A stretch of 64,000 bases of DNA from Flavobacterium rhamnosiphilum. GTDB lineage: Bacteria; Bacteroidota; Bacteroidia; Flavobacteriales; Flavobacteriaceae. Below the pieces are notes generated by a model that did no database searches, was not told where the DNA came from, and saw only the letters and a list, made by a program, of their open reading frames with translations. The stretch covers positions 62,001 through 126,000 of the forward strand of contig NZ_SMLG01000010.1 in the NCBI RefSeq assembly GCF_004349195.1, read 5' to 3'. Shown piece by piece: positions 1 through 9,298 of the stretch (positions within the stretch are counted from its first letter, which is position 1; every line of letters begins with the position of its first letter). The position numbers and the translations under genes are program-made.

Positions 1-739
1 ATTCGGTAATATCAGCTTCAGCACCTACAGAAAGTACGATAACTTCAGCATCTTCATCTTTAACCAATTCACGAACCTGATCTACATACTTATTTCCGTT
101 AACTGCCGAATTTTCATCAACATTACAAACATATAATACTGGTTTCGCCGTAATCAATTGAAAACCTTCCATCAAAACTTCTTCGTCATTGTTTTGTGGC
201 GTTATAGTTCTCGCTGATTTCGCTTGAAGCAGCGTTTCTCTAATTCTATTCAACAACGCTTCTTCAACGATTGCTTCTTTATTTCCAGTTTTAGCAGCAC
301 GTTTTACTTTTTCTAAACGTTTTTCAACATTCTCCAAATCTTTCAACTGCAACTCAATATCAATTGTTTCTTTGTCACGAATCGGGTTTACATTCCCGTC
401 AACGTGAACAATATTATCGTTATCAAAACAACGCAAAACGTGAATAATTGCATTACACTCTCTAATATTTCCTAGAAACTGATTTCCCAAGCCTTCTCCT
501 TTACTGGCTCCTTTTACCAATCCTGCAATATCAACGATATCAACAGTCGCCATTTGCACACGCTCCGGTTTTACTAATTCTTCCAGTTTTTCTATTCTAG
601 AATCCGGAACATTTACAACACCAATATTAGGCTCGATTGTACAAAAAGGAAAGTTGGCACTTTGCGCTTTTGCATTTGATAAACAATTGAATAATGTTGA
701 TTTTCCAACATTCGGTAATCCTACAATTCCTGCTTTCAT
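1..739 (-). CDS. ychF: Redox-regulated ribosome-binding ATPase YchF (C-terminal part outside window)
   Basis: The reading frame runs from an ATG at 739 leftwards off the window edge, giving about 246 of the usual 360-odd residues. The start MKAGIVGLPNVGKST carries the P-loop G1 motif. A DIAGLVKGASKGEGLGNQF stretch forms the switch II region. NVDE replaces the NKxD guanine-specificity motif, which is the hallmark of the Obg-family ATPase YchF, known to bind ATP and ribosomes. The 3' end, including the expected TGS-like domain, lies outside the window. It stands alone, divergent from the TonB receptor gene across 223 bp. The family call is confident. Confidence 0.95.
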   Translation of the reverse strand, partial: MKAGIVGLPNVGKSTLFNCLSNAKAQSANFPFCTIEPNIGVVNVPDSRIEKLEELVKPERVQMATVDIVDIAGLVKGASKGEGLGNQFLGNIRECNAIIHVLRCFDNDNIVHVDGNVNPIRDKETIDIELQLKDLENVEKRLEKVKRAAKTGNKEAIVEEALLNRIRETLLQAKSARTITPQNNDEEVLMEGFQLITAKPVLYVCNVDENSAVNGNKYVDQVRELVKDEDAEVIVLSVGAEADITE

Positions 740-962
740 GATATTTTTGTTTACTGACAGCCTTTCCAGCCAAAAGTTTTAGTACTTACTTTAAAAGTTT
801 GCAAATATAAGATTTATTAGATGCTGAAAAACCAAAAAAAGCACATTAATCCACAGTTGATAATTTTTTTATATAATTTTTATTGATTTGTTAATGATAC
901 GTTAAAAAATTATTATATTGCCACCGATTAACTAACCAAAAAACAACCAAACTCAACTTATT

Positions 963-3827
963 ATGAAAAAACTTGCATTATTATTATTCCTATTAAACGT
1001 CTCGTTTCTTTTTGCACAAAAAGAAATTTCAGGTGTTGTTAAAGACAATACCGGTAATGCCTTGATTGGCGTTAATATTATTGAAAAAGGGACTCAGAAT
1101 GGCGTCTCTACTGACATCGATGGGGCATACAAGATAAAAGTTAAAGAAGGAGCAACTTTAGTTTTCAGTTATGTTGGTTTTTCTAAATTAGAAAAAGCGG
1201 CTACTGATGCTGTTATAAATGTTGTTTTATCAGAAGAAGGCGGACAAAATCTGGATGAAGTTGTAGTTACTGGAACCAGAACGGCGCCAAGAAGTAATAC
1301 AACAACCGCACTTCCAATAGATGTATTGTCTTCAAAAGATTTGACATCAACTGGACAAGCTTCTTTTGACAAAGCGTTACAGTACAAAATCCCTTCGTTT
1401 AACACGGTTCAAACGCCTGTAAATGATGCAACTTCATTACTTGATCCTTATGAAATTAGAAATATGGGACCTAGTAGAACTTTAATCCTTATCAACGGAA
1501 AACGTAAAAACTTAAGTTCATTACTTTACGTACAAACGTCTCCAGGCCGTGGAGAAACAGGGGCTGATATCTCTGCCATTCCTACTGACGCTATCGAAAG
1601 AGTAGAAATACTTCGTGATGGAGCTTCGGCTCAATATGGTTCTGATGCTATTGCAGGAGTTATGAATATTATCTTGAAAAAGAATACAAACGGTGGATCT
1701 GTAACTGTAAGAAGTGGCATGACTTCTGAAGGTGATGGCGAAATGTTAGGCGTAAGTTTGAACAATGGCTCTACTGTAGGAGAAAAAGGATTTGTAAATT
1801 ATACAGTCGATTTTTCTAAAGTAAACTTGGCTAATAGACCAGGTAAAGTAGATGCAGAAGGAGATTTTAATGATTTTGTTAAAATAAACCCTGCTGCATA
1901 CGGTAGTTATATTAATAAAGATAATACTCTTGGAGGAACAGACATAACTGGAATGACAGAAGCTCAAAAAGAAGCAACTTTTAGCTCATACCAAGGTTCT
2001 GCAGATTACAATGCAAAATTTGCCACTATAAATCAGGGAAATATTGCAGGTAGGCAAGCCGTTGATGATTTTTTAAAAGAAAAACCTGATGGAGGAAACA
2101 TCAATGGTTCTCCAGAAACAGCTTCTGCAAAATTCTTGGTAAACGGTGGATTTGAGTTATCCGATGAAACACAATTGTATTATAATGCTGCTTATGTGTA
2201 CAAAAAAGTAAACTCTTTTGCGAACTACAGAACACCATATTGGAGATCAATAAAAAATCCCTTTGAAAATGCCAGTATCTCAGATTGGAGTACTTCAGAA
2301 GCTTATCCTACCTATTTAAAGGATTTCTTTGGTAACGGAACGGCAGCTTCTTACAAAGGCTATGTACCAACATTTACAGGAGACTTAAACGATTATAACG
2401 CTACTTTAGGTTATAAATCAACAAAAAACGATTGGAATACCGATGCCAGTATTACTGTTGGTGGCAATACACAAACCTATACCGTAGAAAACTCACAAAA
2501 TAGATCTGGATTAACTGATCCAATCACCGGGCAAAACATTTACCAAGAAAACAGTCCGATAACCTTCAAACCTGGAGGAACTTCTTTCAACCATGTTGTA
2601 GGTAATTTAGACATCTCTAAAGTATTGTCGGATAAAATCAGTATTGGTTTTGGTTCTGAGTTTAGAACAGAAACTTTTGAAGTAACTGAAGGCGATAAAG
2701 TATCTTGGGAAGGAATGGGAGCTGATTCATTCGCTGGTAACAGACCTGAAAATTCAGGAAAATGGAACCGTTATAATTTAGGTGCTTATTTTGACCTTGC
2801 TTATGACGTAACTGAAGATTTCTTAATAAATGGTACCGTTCGTTACGAAGACTATAGCGATTTTGGAGGCGCAACGGTTTGGAAATTGAGTTCTAGATAT
2901 AAATTTTTAGATGACAAAGTTACATTAAGAGGATCTATTTCTACTGGATTTAGAGCACCTACGTTACACCAAATTTACACTCAAAAATCACAATATTCAT
3001 TCGTTCCCGGAGAAGGAATTCAAGTTAGTGGAATTATAAATAACGTTTCTCCACAAGCGCGCCAATTAGGAATTGATCGTTTAGACGCTGAGAAATCAAC
3101 AAACATCACTATAGGAATTGGAGCAAAACCTATGAAAAACTTTAATTTCACTATCGATTACTATAACATTAAAGTGGAAGACAGAATCGTTTTAGGAGAC
3201 ATTGTACCTACTACTTTTGGAGATGTTGCTTGGTTTGAAAACTCATTTGACTCTAGAACTTCAGGTTTAGATGTGGTTGCCAATTACAACAACATCGAAT
3301 TAGGAACTGGAAAACTTGGATTCAATTTATCTGGAAACATAACTTTTCAAAATGAAAGAATCTCTCCAGTAAAAAGCAACAATTTTAGTGCAACACTAGA
3401 TGCATTAATGTTTACTTCCAGACCAGAAACAAAATGGATTTTAGGAGCAAACTACGAAGTTGGAAAATTTGGCTTTTCTCTTAACAACACTTATTTTGGA
3501 AAATCTACATTTAAACAAGCTGGTTTAGATTCTAATTTAAGAACTGAATTCACTCCTAAAATTGTTACAGATTTAGGAATTACTTTCTCTGCTACTGACA
3601 AATTAACTTTGGCATTGAATGTAAATAACTTGTTGAATGTACTTCCTGAATGGAAATTCAAAGCAGAAAACGCAGCTGGAACTGCAATATTAGCAGATCC
3701 TGCTCAAGTAAAAAATCAATCTAACTTAATCACTTTCAACCAACGTTATTCTCAAATGACGTATGACGGATATCACTTTAGCCAATTAGGAACTATGTTT
3801 AATTTATCTTTAAACTATAAATTCTAA
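963..3827 (+). CDS. TonB-dependent outer-membrane receptor with N-terminal carboxypeptidase-regulatory domain
   Basis: This 954-residue protein has a signal peptide (MKKLALLLFLLNVSFLFAQ), a CarboxypepD_reg-like beta-sandwich at about residues 20-95, a TonB-box-like LDEVVVTGTR near residue 100, a plug domain with the typical GPSRTLILINGKR and ERVEILRDGASAQYGSDAIAG motifs, and a long beta-barrel ending in an aromatic residue (LNYKF). It imports a substrate through the outer membrane using TonB energy. No SusD partner follows, so this is not a classical SusCD pair and the substrate cannot be read from the sequence. It is a single-gene unit closed by a clear terminator. Confidence 0.93.
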   Translation: MKKLALLLFLLNVSFLFAQKEISGVVKDNTGNALIGVNIIEKGTQNGVSTDIDGAYKIKVKEGATLVFSYVGFSKLEKAATDAVINVVLSEEGGQNLDEVVVTGTRTAPRSNTTTALPIDVLSSKDLTSTGQASFDKALQYKIPSFNTVQTPVNDATSLLDPYEIRNMGPSRTLILINGKRKNLSSLLYVQTSPGRGETGADISAIPTDAIERVEILRDGASAQYGSDAIAGVMNIILKKNTNGGSVTVRSGMTSEGDGEMLGVSLNNGSTVGEKGFVNYTVDFSKVNLANRPGKVDAEGDFNDFVKINPAAYGSYINKDNTLGGTDITGMTEAQKEATFSSYQGSADYNAKFATINQGNIAGRQAVDDFLKEKPDGGNINGSPETASAKFLVNGGFELSDETQLYYNAAYVYKKVNSFANYRTPYWRSIKNPFENASISDWSTSEAYPTYLKDFFGNGTAASYKGYVPTFTGDLNDYNATLGYKSTKNDWNTDASITVGGNTQTYTVENSQNRSGLTDPITGQNIYQENSPITFKPGGTSFNHVVGNLDISKVLSDKISIGFGSEFRTETFEVTEGDKVSWEGMGADSFAGNRPENSGKWNRYNLGAYFDLAYDVTEDFLINGTVRYEDYSDFGGATVWKLSSRYKFLDDKVTLRGSISTGFRAPTLHQIYTQKSQYSFVPGEGIQVSGIINNVSPQARQLGIDRLDAEKSTNITIGIGAKPMKNFNFTIDYYNIKVEDRIVLGDIVPTTFGDVAWFENSFDSRTSGLDVVANYNNIELGTGKLGFNLSGNITFQNERISPVKSNNFSATLDALMFTSRPETKWILGANYEVGKFGFSLNNTYFGKSTFKQAGLDSNLRTEFTPKIVTDLGITFSATDKLTLALNVNNLLNVLPEWKFKAENAAGTAILADPAQVKNQSNLITFNQRYSQMTYDGYHFSQLGTMFNLSLNYKF

Positions 3828-3846
3828 TTCGGTTATCGAATAATTT

Positions 3847-3877
3847 AAAAGGGCTGTCTTTCGACAGTCCTTTTTTT
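3847..3877 (+). terminator. Intrinsic terminator of the TonB receptor gene
   Basis: GGGCTGTC (3851-3858) pairs with GACAGTCC (3863-3870) around a TTTC loop and is followed by seven T. One pair is G-U. It lies 23 nt after the stop codon. Confidence 0.85.
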
Positions 3878-3922
3878 ATTTCGTTTATTCTCCCTAAATT
3901 TAGTACTTAATATACAAATATC

Positions 3923-4663
3923 ATGGCAAATCTTTACGACGGAAAAATGGCGGCAATTTTTGATGCTATGTACCAAACCTTTATCGATTATGATGAAGAG
4001 TATCATTTTTATAATAGTTTAATCCAAGAAAACAATTGTAAAACCATACTGGAGATTGGAAGCGGCACAGGAAATCTTGCCAAACGATTTCAGGAAAACA
4101 ATCAAGATTACATTGGTCTGGATTATAGTCAAAGTATGATTGCGATTGCCAAAGAGAGGAATAAAAACGGCACTTTCATACATGGCGACATGAGAGAGTT
4201 TGAACTTGAAAAACCGGTTGATTGCATCCTAATTACGGGGCGCTCCACCAGTTATTTAATAACAAATGAAGATGTGAACAATACTTTTGACTCTATTCAT
4301 AAAAACCTAAATAAAGACGGAATTATCATTTTTGATTTTATTGATGCCAATCGATTTATTCCTTTCACCAAAGAAAATGAAATCATAATTCACAAAGCTG
4401 AATATGATGGAGTAAAATATTATAGAAACAGCAACTGGAAAACAACTTCGTCAGAAAATTTTATGCTGGAGTGGACCGCACAATATTATACCCTTAAAAA
4501 TGATGAAAAAGAAATAATTGCAGACGATTTTTCTACAGTTCGCGTTTTTACCTTAAATGAAATACAATTGTTTTTATATCTAAATGACTTTGAAATCATT
4601 AGAACAATTGACCGAAAAACCTATGCGTATGACACTTTTGTAATTGTTGCTAGACAAAAATAA
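3923..4663 (+). CDS. Class I SAM-dependent methyltransferase
   Basis: A 246-residue soluble protein with SAM-binding motif I LEIGSGTGNLA at about residue 41, then an acidic strand end (GLDYSQSMI) and GDMREF as motif II/III. The rest follows the Methyltransf_25/11 Rossmann fold. Flavobacterial proteins like this are annotated only as class I methyltransferases; the substrate is unknown. It is monocistronic between the TonB receptor terminator and a secreted-protein gene. No membrane segment or signal peptide is visible. Confidence 0.88.
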   Translation: MANLYDGKMAAIFDAMYQTFIDYDEEYHFYNSLIQENNCKTILEIGSGTGNLAKRFQENNQDYIGLDYSQSMIAIAKERNKNGTFIHGDMREFELEKPVDCILITGRSTSYLITNEDVNNTFDSIHKNLNKDGIIIFDFIDANRFIPFTKENEIIIHKAEYDGVKYYRNSNWKTTSSENFMLEWTAQYYTLKNDEKEIIADDFSTVRVFTLNEIQLFLYLNDFEIIRTIDRKTYAYDTFVIVARQK

Positions 4664-4744
4664 AAACATAGTTTTTATCTCCCTTTATGTAAATTATATA
4701 ATCTTTTATCATAATTACGTAACAAGTACTCAGCCAGAGGATTG

Positions 4745-4752
4745 TAAATTTG
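4745..4752 (+). promoter_or_regulatory. Putative -7 promoter box (TAAATTTG)
   Basis: TAAATTTG matches the Bacteroidetes -7 consensus TAnnTTTG and lies 28 nt before the start codon of the secreted protein at 4781. No good -33 TTG is seen, so support is moderate. Confidence 0.4.
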
Positions 4753-4780
4753 TTTCATATTAATCACAAAATTAAATATT

Positions 4781-5317
4781 ATGAAAACTATAATTCTTGG
4801 AATGGTTGCTTTTCTATTTTCAGTAAATATTCAAGCTCAAAATAAAAATGTTAAATCGGAAGTTAAAACGACAGTTACTACTGTAAAAAATTCTGATGGT
4901 CAGAAAAAATCAATAAAAACTCAAGAAGTAAAAGAAATTCAAAAAATTGAATTAAAAGACGCCGAATCTAATGTTTTAAACAAAGAAAGAAAAGAAACAC
5001 CAGTTGAAGTTACTGCAATTACTACAATTACTACAAATGGAGTTACAAATATTGTTGACATTGACAGATCAGCTTATTATGATTTAAACGGAGAAAAATA
5101 TCAGGTTAAACTAGCTGAAAGTGGATATAACATGTATTTGCCCAACAGTGAGAAAACAGCCATTTTGAGAAAAACATCAAATAATAATTATATTTATAAA
5201 GCAAAAAACAAAACATCATTTGCTTATTTTGATACCAATGGAAATCTAGTTTTAGAATCCTATGATGAGCAAACGGATAAAATAAACAAGGAGATTTTTA
5301 TCATAGTTAAAGAATAA
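4781..5317 (+). CDS. Secreted protein of unknown function
   Basis: This 178-residue protein has a clear signal peptide (MKTIILGMVAFLFSVNIQAQ). A charged, Thr/Lys-rich low-complexity region follows (about residues 22-75), then a C-terminal part of short beta-strands with aromatic/Gly repeats (YDLNGEKYQVKL, FAYFDTNGNLVLESYD). I recognise no catalytic motif or named domain. Export to the periplasm or surface is inferred from the signal peptide. It ends at a strong shared terminator facing the ferredoxin gene. Confidence 0.8.
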   Translation: MKTIILGMVAFLFSVNIQAQNKNVKSEVKTTVTTVKNSDGQKKSIKTQEVKEIQKIELKDAESNVLNKERKETPVEVTAITTITTNGVTNIVDIDRSAYYDLNGEKYQVKLAESGYNMYLPNSEKTAILRKTSNNNYIYKAKNKTSFAYFDTNGNLVLESYDEQTDKINKEIFIIVKE

Positions 5318-5332
5318 AAAAACAGTTAAAAC

Positions 5333-5367
5333 AAAAAAATCCTGAGTTCGCACTCAGGATTTTTTTT
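5333..5367. terminator. Bidirectional intrinsic terminator
   Basis: ATCCTGAG (5339-5346) pairs with CTCAGGAT (5353-5360) around a 6-nt loop, with seven A on the left and seven T on the right. It can end both the secreted-protein gene (+) and the ferredoxin gene (-). Confidence 0.9.
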
Positions 5368-5388
5368 AACCCAATTCAGGATTATATG

Positions 5389-5739
5389 TTATTCGTTATG
5401 TAAAAACGCTTGTCTGTTTAGTAACGTTTCTTCGCTTTCTACATGATTATCATCCGGAATACAACAGTCTACAGGACATACTGCAGCACATTGCGGCTCA
5501 TCGTGAAAACCTTTACACTCGGTACATTTCCCTGGCACAATGTAATACACTTCGTCAGAAATTGGAGTTTGAGCTTCATCAGAATCTATTTCGGAACCAT
5601 CAGGTAAAATTACTTTTCCTTTCAGTTTTGTTCCGTCTTTATATCTCCAATCATCTGCTCCTTCGTATATTGCTGTATTTGGGCACTCTGGTTCACAAGC
5701 ACCACAATTGATACATTCGTCTGTTATAATAATTGCCAT
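5389..5739 (-). CDS. 2[4Fe-4S] dicluster ferredoxin
   Basis: A 116-residue electron carrier. The first cluster motif is C9-x2-C12-x2-C15-x3-C19-P ([12 protein letters not shown]). The second is [18 protein letters not shown], where the widened spacing between the second and third cysteines is typical of the Allochromatium-type (Alvin) bacterial ferredoxins. An acidic insertion of about 40 residues separates the two. It is divergent from the acyl-CoA reductase gene at 5874. That pairing is one I remember as usual in flavobacteria, but the redox partner is not shown by the sequence. Confidence 0.93.
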   Translation of the reverse strand: MAIIITDECINCGACEPECPNTAIYEGADDWRYKDGTKLKGKVILPDGSEIDSDEAQTPISDEVYYIVPGKCTECKGFHDEPQCAAVCPVDCCIPDDNHVESEETLLNRQAFLHNE

Positions 5740-5827
5740 TGTTCTTTGTTTTAAAGTATAAAATTTTAGGTTTAAAGTTTGTTTTTAAAACTTATGTTTT
5801 TTTAACAATGCCTAATTACTTTATCCT

Positions 5828-5835
5828 TATTTTTG
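5828..5835 (+). promoter_or_regulatory. Putative -7 promoter box (TATTTTTG)
   Basis: TATTTTTG fits TAnnTTTG and sits 38 nt before the ATG of the LuxC-like gene. No TTG lies at the expected -33 distance. Confidence 0.4.
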
Positions 5836-5873
5836 TGCAAAATTACAATCAAAACTATTCATAAGCAAACATT

Positions 5874-6932
5874 ATGACATTAGAAACAAAAAAAAGTGTT
5901 TTTGTTGAATTAGGGAAATTCTTAAGTCAATTTTCCGAAGATAATACTTCTAAGAATCCAACTGTTTTGCACAACGATCTGTTTTTTGATGATTTTATCG
6001 AATTAATAAAATTATCTCAATCCCACAATGGATGGTATACGCCGGAACAAGTGTATTTTGCTATTCAATCTTGGGCAGAAGCATTAACTGCAGAAAACTT
6101 AAATCAATGGCTTTCTGCTTATGATTTTCCAATAAATGAACCTAAAAACATCGCCTTAATTCTTGCCGGAAATATTCCGTTGGTGGGTTTTCATGATTTT
6201 CTTTCGGTTTTGATCACAGGAAATAATGTATTAGTAAAAACATCATCAAATGACCAACATTTGTTGCCTTTTTTGGCAAAATACATCATTGCAGTTGATT
6301 CTGAATTAGCCAACAACATCACTTTTGTAGAAGGGAAATTAGAAAATTTTGATGCTGTAATAGCTACAGGAAGCAATAATACAGCCCGTTATTTTGAATA
6401 TTATTTCAAAAACAAACCTTCTATCATTCGAAAAAGCAGAAACTCAATTGCAGTTTTGAATGGAAAAGAAACCAAAGAGCAACTAACTGCTTTAGGGGAA
6501 GATATATTCCGATATTTTGGATTGGGTTGTCGCAATGTTTCTAAACTTTTTGTTCCAAAAGGATACTCATTTGACGCCTTTTTTGAAGCAATATTCGAAT
6601 ACCAAGACGTGATACATTATGAAAAATATGCTAATAATTACGATTACAATAAAGCCGTTTTCCTGATGAGTAATTTTAAATTATTAGACAATGGTTTTTT
6701 GACAATAAAAGAAGATCAAAGTCATGCCTCACCTATTTCTAGTGTGTTTTATGAGTTTTATGACGACATCAATGATTTGAAAATAAGATTACAATCAGAA
6801 AATGAGCAAATTCAGTGCATTGTAAGTGACAATCTTATAGAGAACAGCATTGGTTTTGGGCAAACCCAAAAACCTAAATTGTGGAATTACGCAGATAACA
6901 TCGATACTATTTCGTTTTTGTTAACAACATAG
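5874..6932 (+). CDS. LuxC-family acyl-CoA reductase
   Basis: A 352-residue cytosolic protein. It resembles the LuxC/acyl-CoA reductase family of the aldehyde dehydrogenase superfamily, which reduces acyl-CoA to aldehyde with NADPH. Seen motifs are NIALILAGNIPLVGFHDFLS (cofactor-binding start, residues about 90-110), NVLVKTSSND, IATGSNNTARYFEYYF and the catalytic-Cys context YFGLGCRNVSKLFVP (Cys near residue 221). It is divergent from a ferredoxin and followed by serC. The family call is good; the natural acyl substrate is unknown. Confidence 0.85.
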   Translation: MTLETKKSVFVELGKFLSQFSEDNTSKNPTVLHNDLFFDDFIELIKLSQSHNGWYTPEQVYFAIQSWAEALTAENLNQWLSAYDFPINEPKNIALILAGNIPLVGFHDFLSVLITGNNVLVKTSSNDQHLLPFLAKYIIAVDSELANNITFVEGKLENFDAVIATGSNNTARYFEYYFKNKPSIIRKSRNSIAVLNGKETKEQLTALGEDIFRYFGLGCRNVSKLFVPKGYSFDAFFEAIFEYQDVIHYEKYANNYDYNKAVFLMSNFKLLDNGFLTIKEDQSHASPISSVFYEFYDDINDLKIRLQSENEQIQCIVSDNLIENSIGFGQTQKPKLWNYADNIDTISFLLTT

Positions 6933-7025
6933 TTGAAATATGTTCAATTATTTCGAATTAATTAACGCCTTTTAAATTCCTATTCCCGAAATTTGCACTT
7001 TAATTTTTTGGACTTAAACTACACC

Positions 7026-8096
7026 ATGAAAAAACACAACTACAGCGCAGGACCTTGTATTTTACCACAAGAAGTTTTCGAAAAATCAGCACAAGCAATT
7101 TTAAATTTTAACGATTCCGGGTTATCTCTTTTAGAAATTTCGCATAGAAGCAAAGACTTCGTTGCCGTTATGGATGAGGCTAGAGCAATTGTTATTGAAC
7201 TTTTAGGCCTTGAAGGCAAAGGTTATCAAGCATTATTTCTTGCTGGCGGAGCCAGTTTAGAATTTTTGATGGTTCCTTATAACTTAATGAAAGAAGGCGG
7301 AAAAGCGGCTTATCTTGATACAGGAACATGGGCTTCAGGCGCTATAAAAGAAGCAAAACTTTTTGGAGATACCGTTGTTGTAGCTTCTTCTAAAGAACAA
7401 AATTACAATCACATTCCAAAAGGATATACTGTACCTGCAGATGCTGATTATTTCCACTGTACGAGTAACAATACGATTTTTGGTACACAAATGAAGGAAT
7501 TTCCGTCAGTTGATATGCCTCTTGTATGTGACATGAGCTCTGATATTTTTTCAAGAGAATTGGATTTTTCTAAATTTGATTTAATTTATGCAGGAGCACA
7601 AAAAAATATGGGCCCAGCAGGAACTACTTTGGTTGTTGTAAAAGAAGAAATTCTTGCTAAAAACGACCGAATTATCCCAAGTATGTTGGATTATACTAAA
7701 CACATCAAAGCAGAAAGTATGTATAATACTCCTCCTGTTTTCCCCGTTTATGCTTCATTATTGACATTACAATGGTTGAAAAACCTTGGTGGAATTGCTG
7801 CTATTGAAAAAATAAACAATGCTAAAGCGGCATTACTTTATACAGAAATAGACAGAAACCCATTATTCAAAGGAGCTGCAGTTGTTGAAGACCGTTCCAA
7901 TATGAATGCCACTTTCTTATTAAATGATGAAGCGCATGCTCCAACATTTGATGCGATGTGGAAAGCAGCAGGAATATCTGGATTACCTGGACATCGTTCC
8001 GTAGGTGGTTACAGAGCTTCTATGTACAATGCACTTCCATTAGAAAGTGTTCAAGTATTAGTTGATGTAATGAAAGAATTAGAGTCAAAAGTTTAA
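7026..8096 (+). CDS. serC: Phosphoserine aminotransferase SerC
   Basis: This PLP enzyme makes 3-phosphoserine from 3-phosphohydroxypyruvate in serine biosynthesis. I chose the ATG at 7026 because MKKHNYSAGPCILP is the conserved N-terminus; an upstream in-frame ATG at 6993 would add 11 unconserved residues. The motifs HRSKDF, FLAGGASLEFLM, CTSNNTIFGTQ, the PLP-lysine segment YAGAQKNMGPAG and the end motif GLPGHRSVGGYRASMYNA are all present. Length 356 is normal. It is followed by serA after 155 bp, so the two consecutive serine-pathway steps sit together. Confidence 0.97.
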   Translation: MKKHNYSAGPCILPQEVFEKSAQAILNFNDSGLSLLEISHRSKDFVAVMDEARAIVIELLGLEGKGYQALFLAGGASLEFLMVPYNLMKEGGKAAYLDTGTWASGAIKEAKLFGDTVVVASSKEQNYNHIPKGYTVPADADYFHCTSNNTIFGTQMKEFPSVDMPLVCDMSSDIFSRELDFSKFDLIYAGAQKNMGPAGTTLVVVKEEILAKNDRIIPSMLDYTKHIKAESMYNTPPVFPVYASLLTLQWLKNLGGIAAIEKINNAKAALLYTEIDRNPLFKGAAVVEDRSNMNATFLLNDEAHAPTFDAMWKAAGISGLPGHRSVGGYRASMYNALPLESVQVLVDVMKELESKV

Positions 8097-8103
8097 TCGT
8101 TGA

Positions 8104-8134
8104 TTTGGTTATTTGTTTAATCGAAATAACCAAA
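8104..8134 (+). other. Hairpin just after serC
   Basis: TTTGGTTATTT (8104-8114) pairs with AAATAACCAAA (8124-8134) around a 9-nt loop. There is no T-run, so it is more likely an mRNA-end or processing structure between serC and serA than a full terminator. GTTTAATCG occurs at the serC stop and again in the loop. Confidence 0.5.
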
Positions 8135-8189
8135 GAAAATAATATCATGTTGATTTAATTATTTAAACCAACAATCAAATTAATTAATA

Positions 8190-8235
8190 ATTCAGTTATT
8201 TTTTATCCAAAATACGATTAAATAAATAACTGAAT
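8190..8235 (+). promoter_or_regulatory. Inverted repeat in the serA leader
   Basis: ATTCAGTTATTT (8190-8201) is the exact reverse complement of AAATAACTGAAT (8224-8235), ending 16 nt before the serA ATG. It could be an operator or a leader hairpin affecting serA translation; function is inferred only. Confidence 0.45.
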
Positions 8236-8251
8236 AAACAAATAAACACAA

Positions 8252-9202
8252 ATGAAAGTATTAGCCAACGATGGAATTTCAAAAAGTGGAATTCTAGCTT
8301 TAGAAAAAGGTGGATTTGAAGTTATAACTACAAAAGTAGCTCAAGAACAAGTAGCTAATTTTGTAAACGAAAATAATGTAAGTGTAGTTTTGGTAAGAAG
8401 TGCGACTAAAGTTCGTAAAGATATCATTGACGCTTGCCCAGGATTAAAAATCATAGGCCGTGGTGGTGTAGGAATGGATAATATTGATGTGGATTATGCT
8501 AAAAGCAAAGGAATTCACGTGATCAATACTCCGGCTTCGTCATCAGAATCAGTGGCAGAATTGGTTTTTGCACACTTATTTTCCGGTGTTCGTTTTTTAC
8601 ATGATTCTAATAGAAATATGCCTCTTGAAGGAGATACAAACTTTGAAGGTTTGAAAAAGGCCTATGCAAACGGTGTTGAATTAAGAGGAAAAACGCTTGG
8701 AGTAGTCGGAATTGGCCGTATTGGTCAAGCTACAGCTAAAATGGCATTAGGTTTAGGAATGAAAGTAATTGCTGCGGATATGTTTATCCCACAAGTTGAT
8801 GTTAAAGTGGAGTTTTTTGACGGTCAATCGATTACAACTACTATCGTTTCGCAATCATTGGAATCTTTATTCAAAGAAGCTGATTTCATCACTTTACACG
8901 TTCCTGCTCAAGATGGCTACATCATTGGAGAGAAAGAATTGGCAATCATGAAAGACGGTGTAGGTATTGTAAACTGTGCTCGTGGTGGTGTTATTGACGA
9001 AGTTGCATTAGTAAAAGCATTAGACAGCGGAAAAGTATTATTCGCTGGATTAGACGTTTTTGAAAACGAACCAACTCCTGAAATGGCTATTTTAATGAAT
9101 CATAAAATCTCGTTGACTCCACATATTGGAGCAGCAACAGGAGAAGCTCAAGACAGAATTGGTACTGAATTAGCACAACAAATCATTAGCATATTAGGCT
9201 AG
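8252..9202 (+). CDS. serA: D-3-phosphoglycerate dehydrogenase SerA (short form, no ACT domain)
   Basis: A 316-residue D-2-hydroxyacid dehydrogenase that oxidises 3-phosphoglycerate with NAD, the first step of serine synthesis. The NAD-binding motif GVVGIGRIGQATAK lies near residue 150. Catalytic Arg is in NCARGGVID, and the catalytic His is in LTPHIGAATGEAQ. The N-terminal substrate domain has IGRGGVGMDNIDVDYAKSKG. It stops after the catalytic domains, so the C-terminal ACT serine-sensing domain of longer SerA proteins is absent; feedback control by that route is not expected. Its position next to serC supports the role over other hydroxyacid dehydrogenases. Confidence 0.92.
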   Translation: MKVLANDGISKSGILALEKGGFEVITTKVAQEQVANFVNENNVSVVLVRSATKVRKDIIDACPGLKIIGRGGVGMDNIDVDYAKSKGIHVINTPASSSESVAELVFAHLFSGVRFLHDSNRNMPLEGDTNFEGLKKAYANGVELRGKTLGVVGIGRIGQATAKMALGLGMKVIAADMFIPQVDVKVEFFDGQSITTTIVSQSLESLFKEADFITLHVPAQDGYIIGEKELAIMKDGVGIVNCARGGVIDEVALVKALDSGKVLFAGLDVFENEPTPEMAILMNHKISLTPHIGAATGEAQDRIGTELAQQIISILG

Positions 9203-9222
9203 TATTTTTTGACTAAATAAAT

Positions 9223-9264
9223 AAAAAGGGATTTATTAACTTTGTTTAATAAATCCCTTTTTTT
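9223..9264 (+). terminator. Intrinsic terminator after serA
   Basis: GGGATTTATTAA (9228-9239) pairs perfectly with TTAATAAATCCC (9246-9257) around a 6-nt loop, followed by seven T. It overlaps a false upstream start of the next gene, which helps place the true start at 9299. Confidence 0.9.
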
Positions 9265-9298
9265 ATTAAATTTGATTTCTAATCTAAAAACACTATTC

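Noticed and set aside
9242-9298. Upstream in-frame start for the DUF937 gene
   Set aside because: It lies in the 3' arm of the serA terminator; the ATG at 9299 gives a conserved-looking N-terminus.
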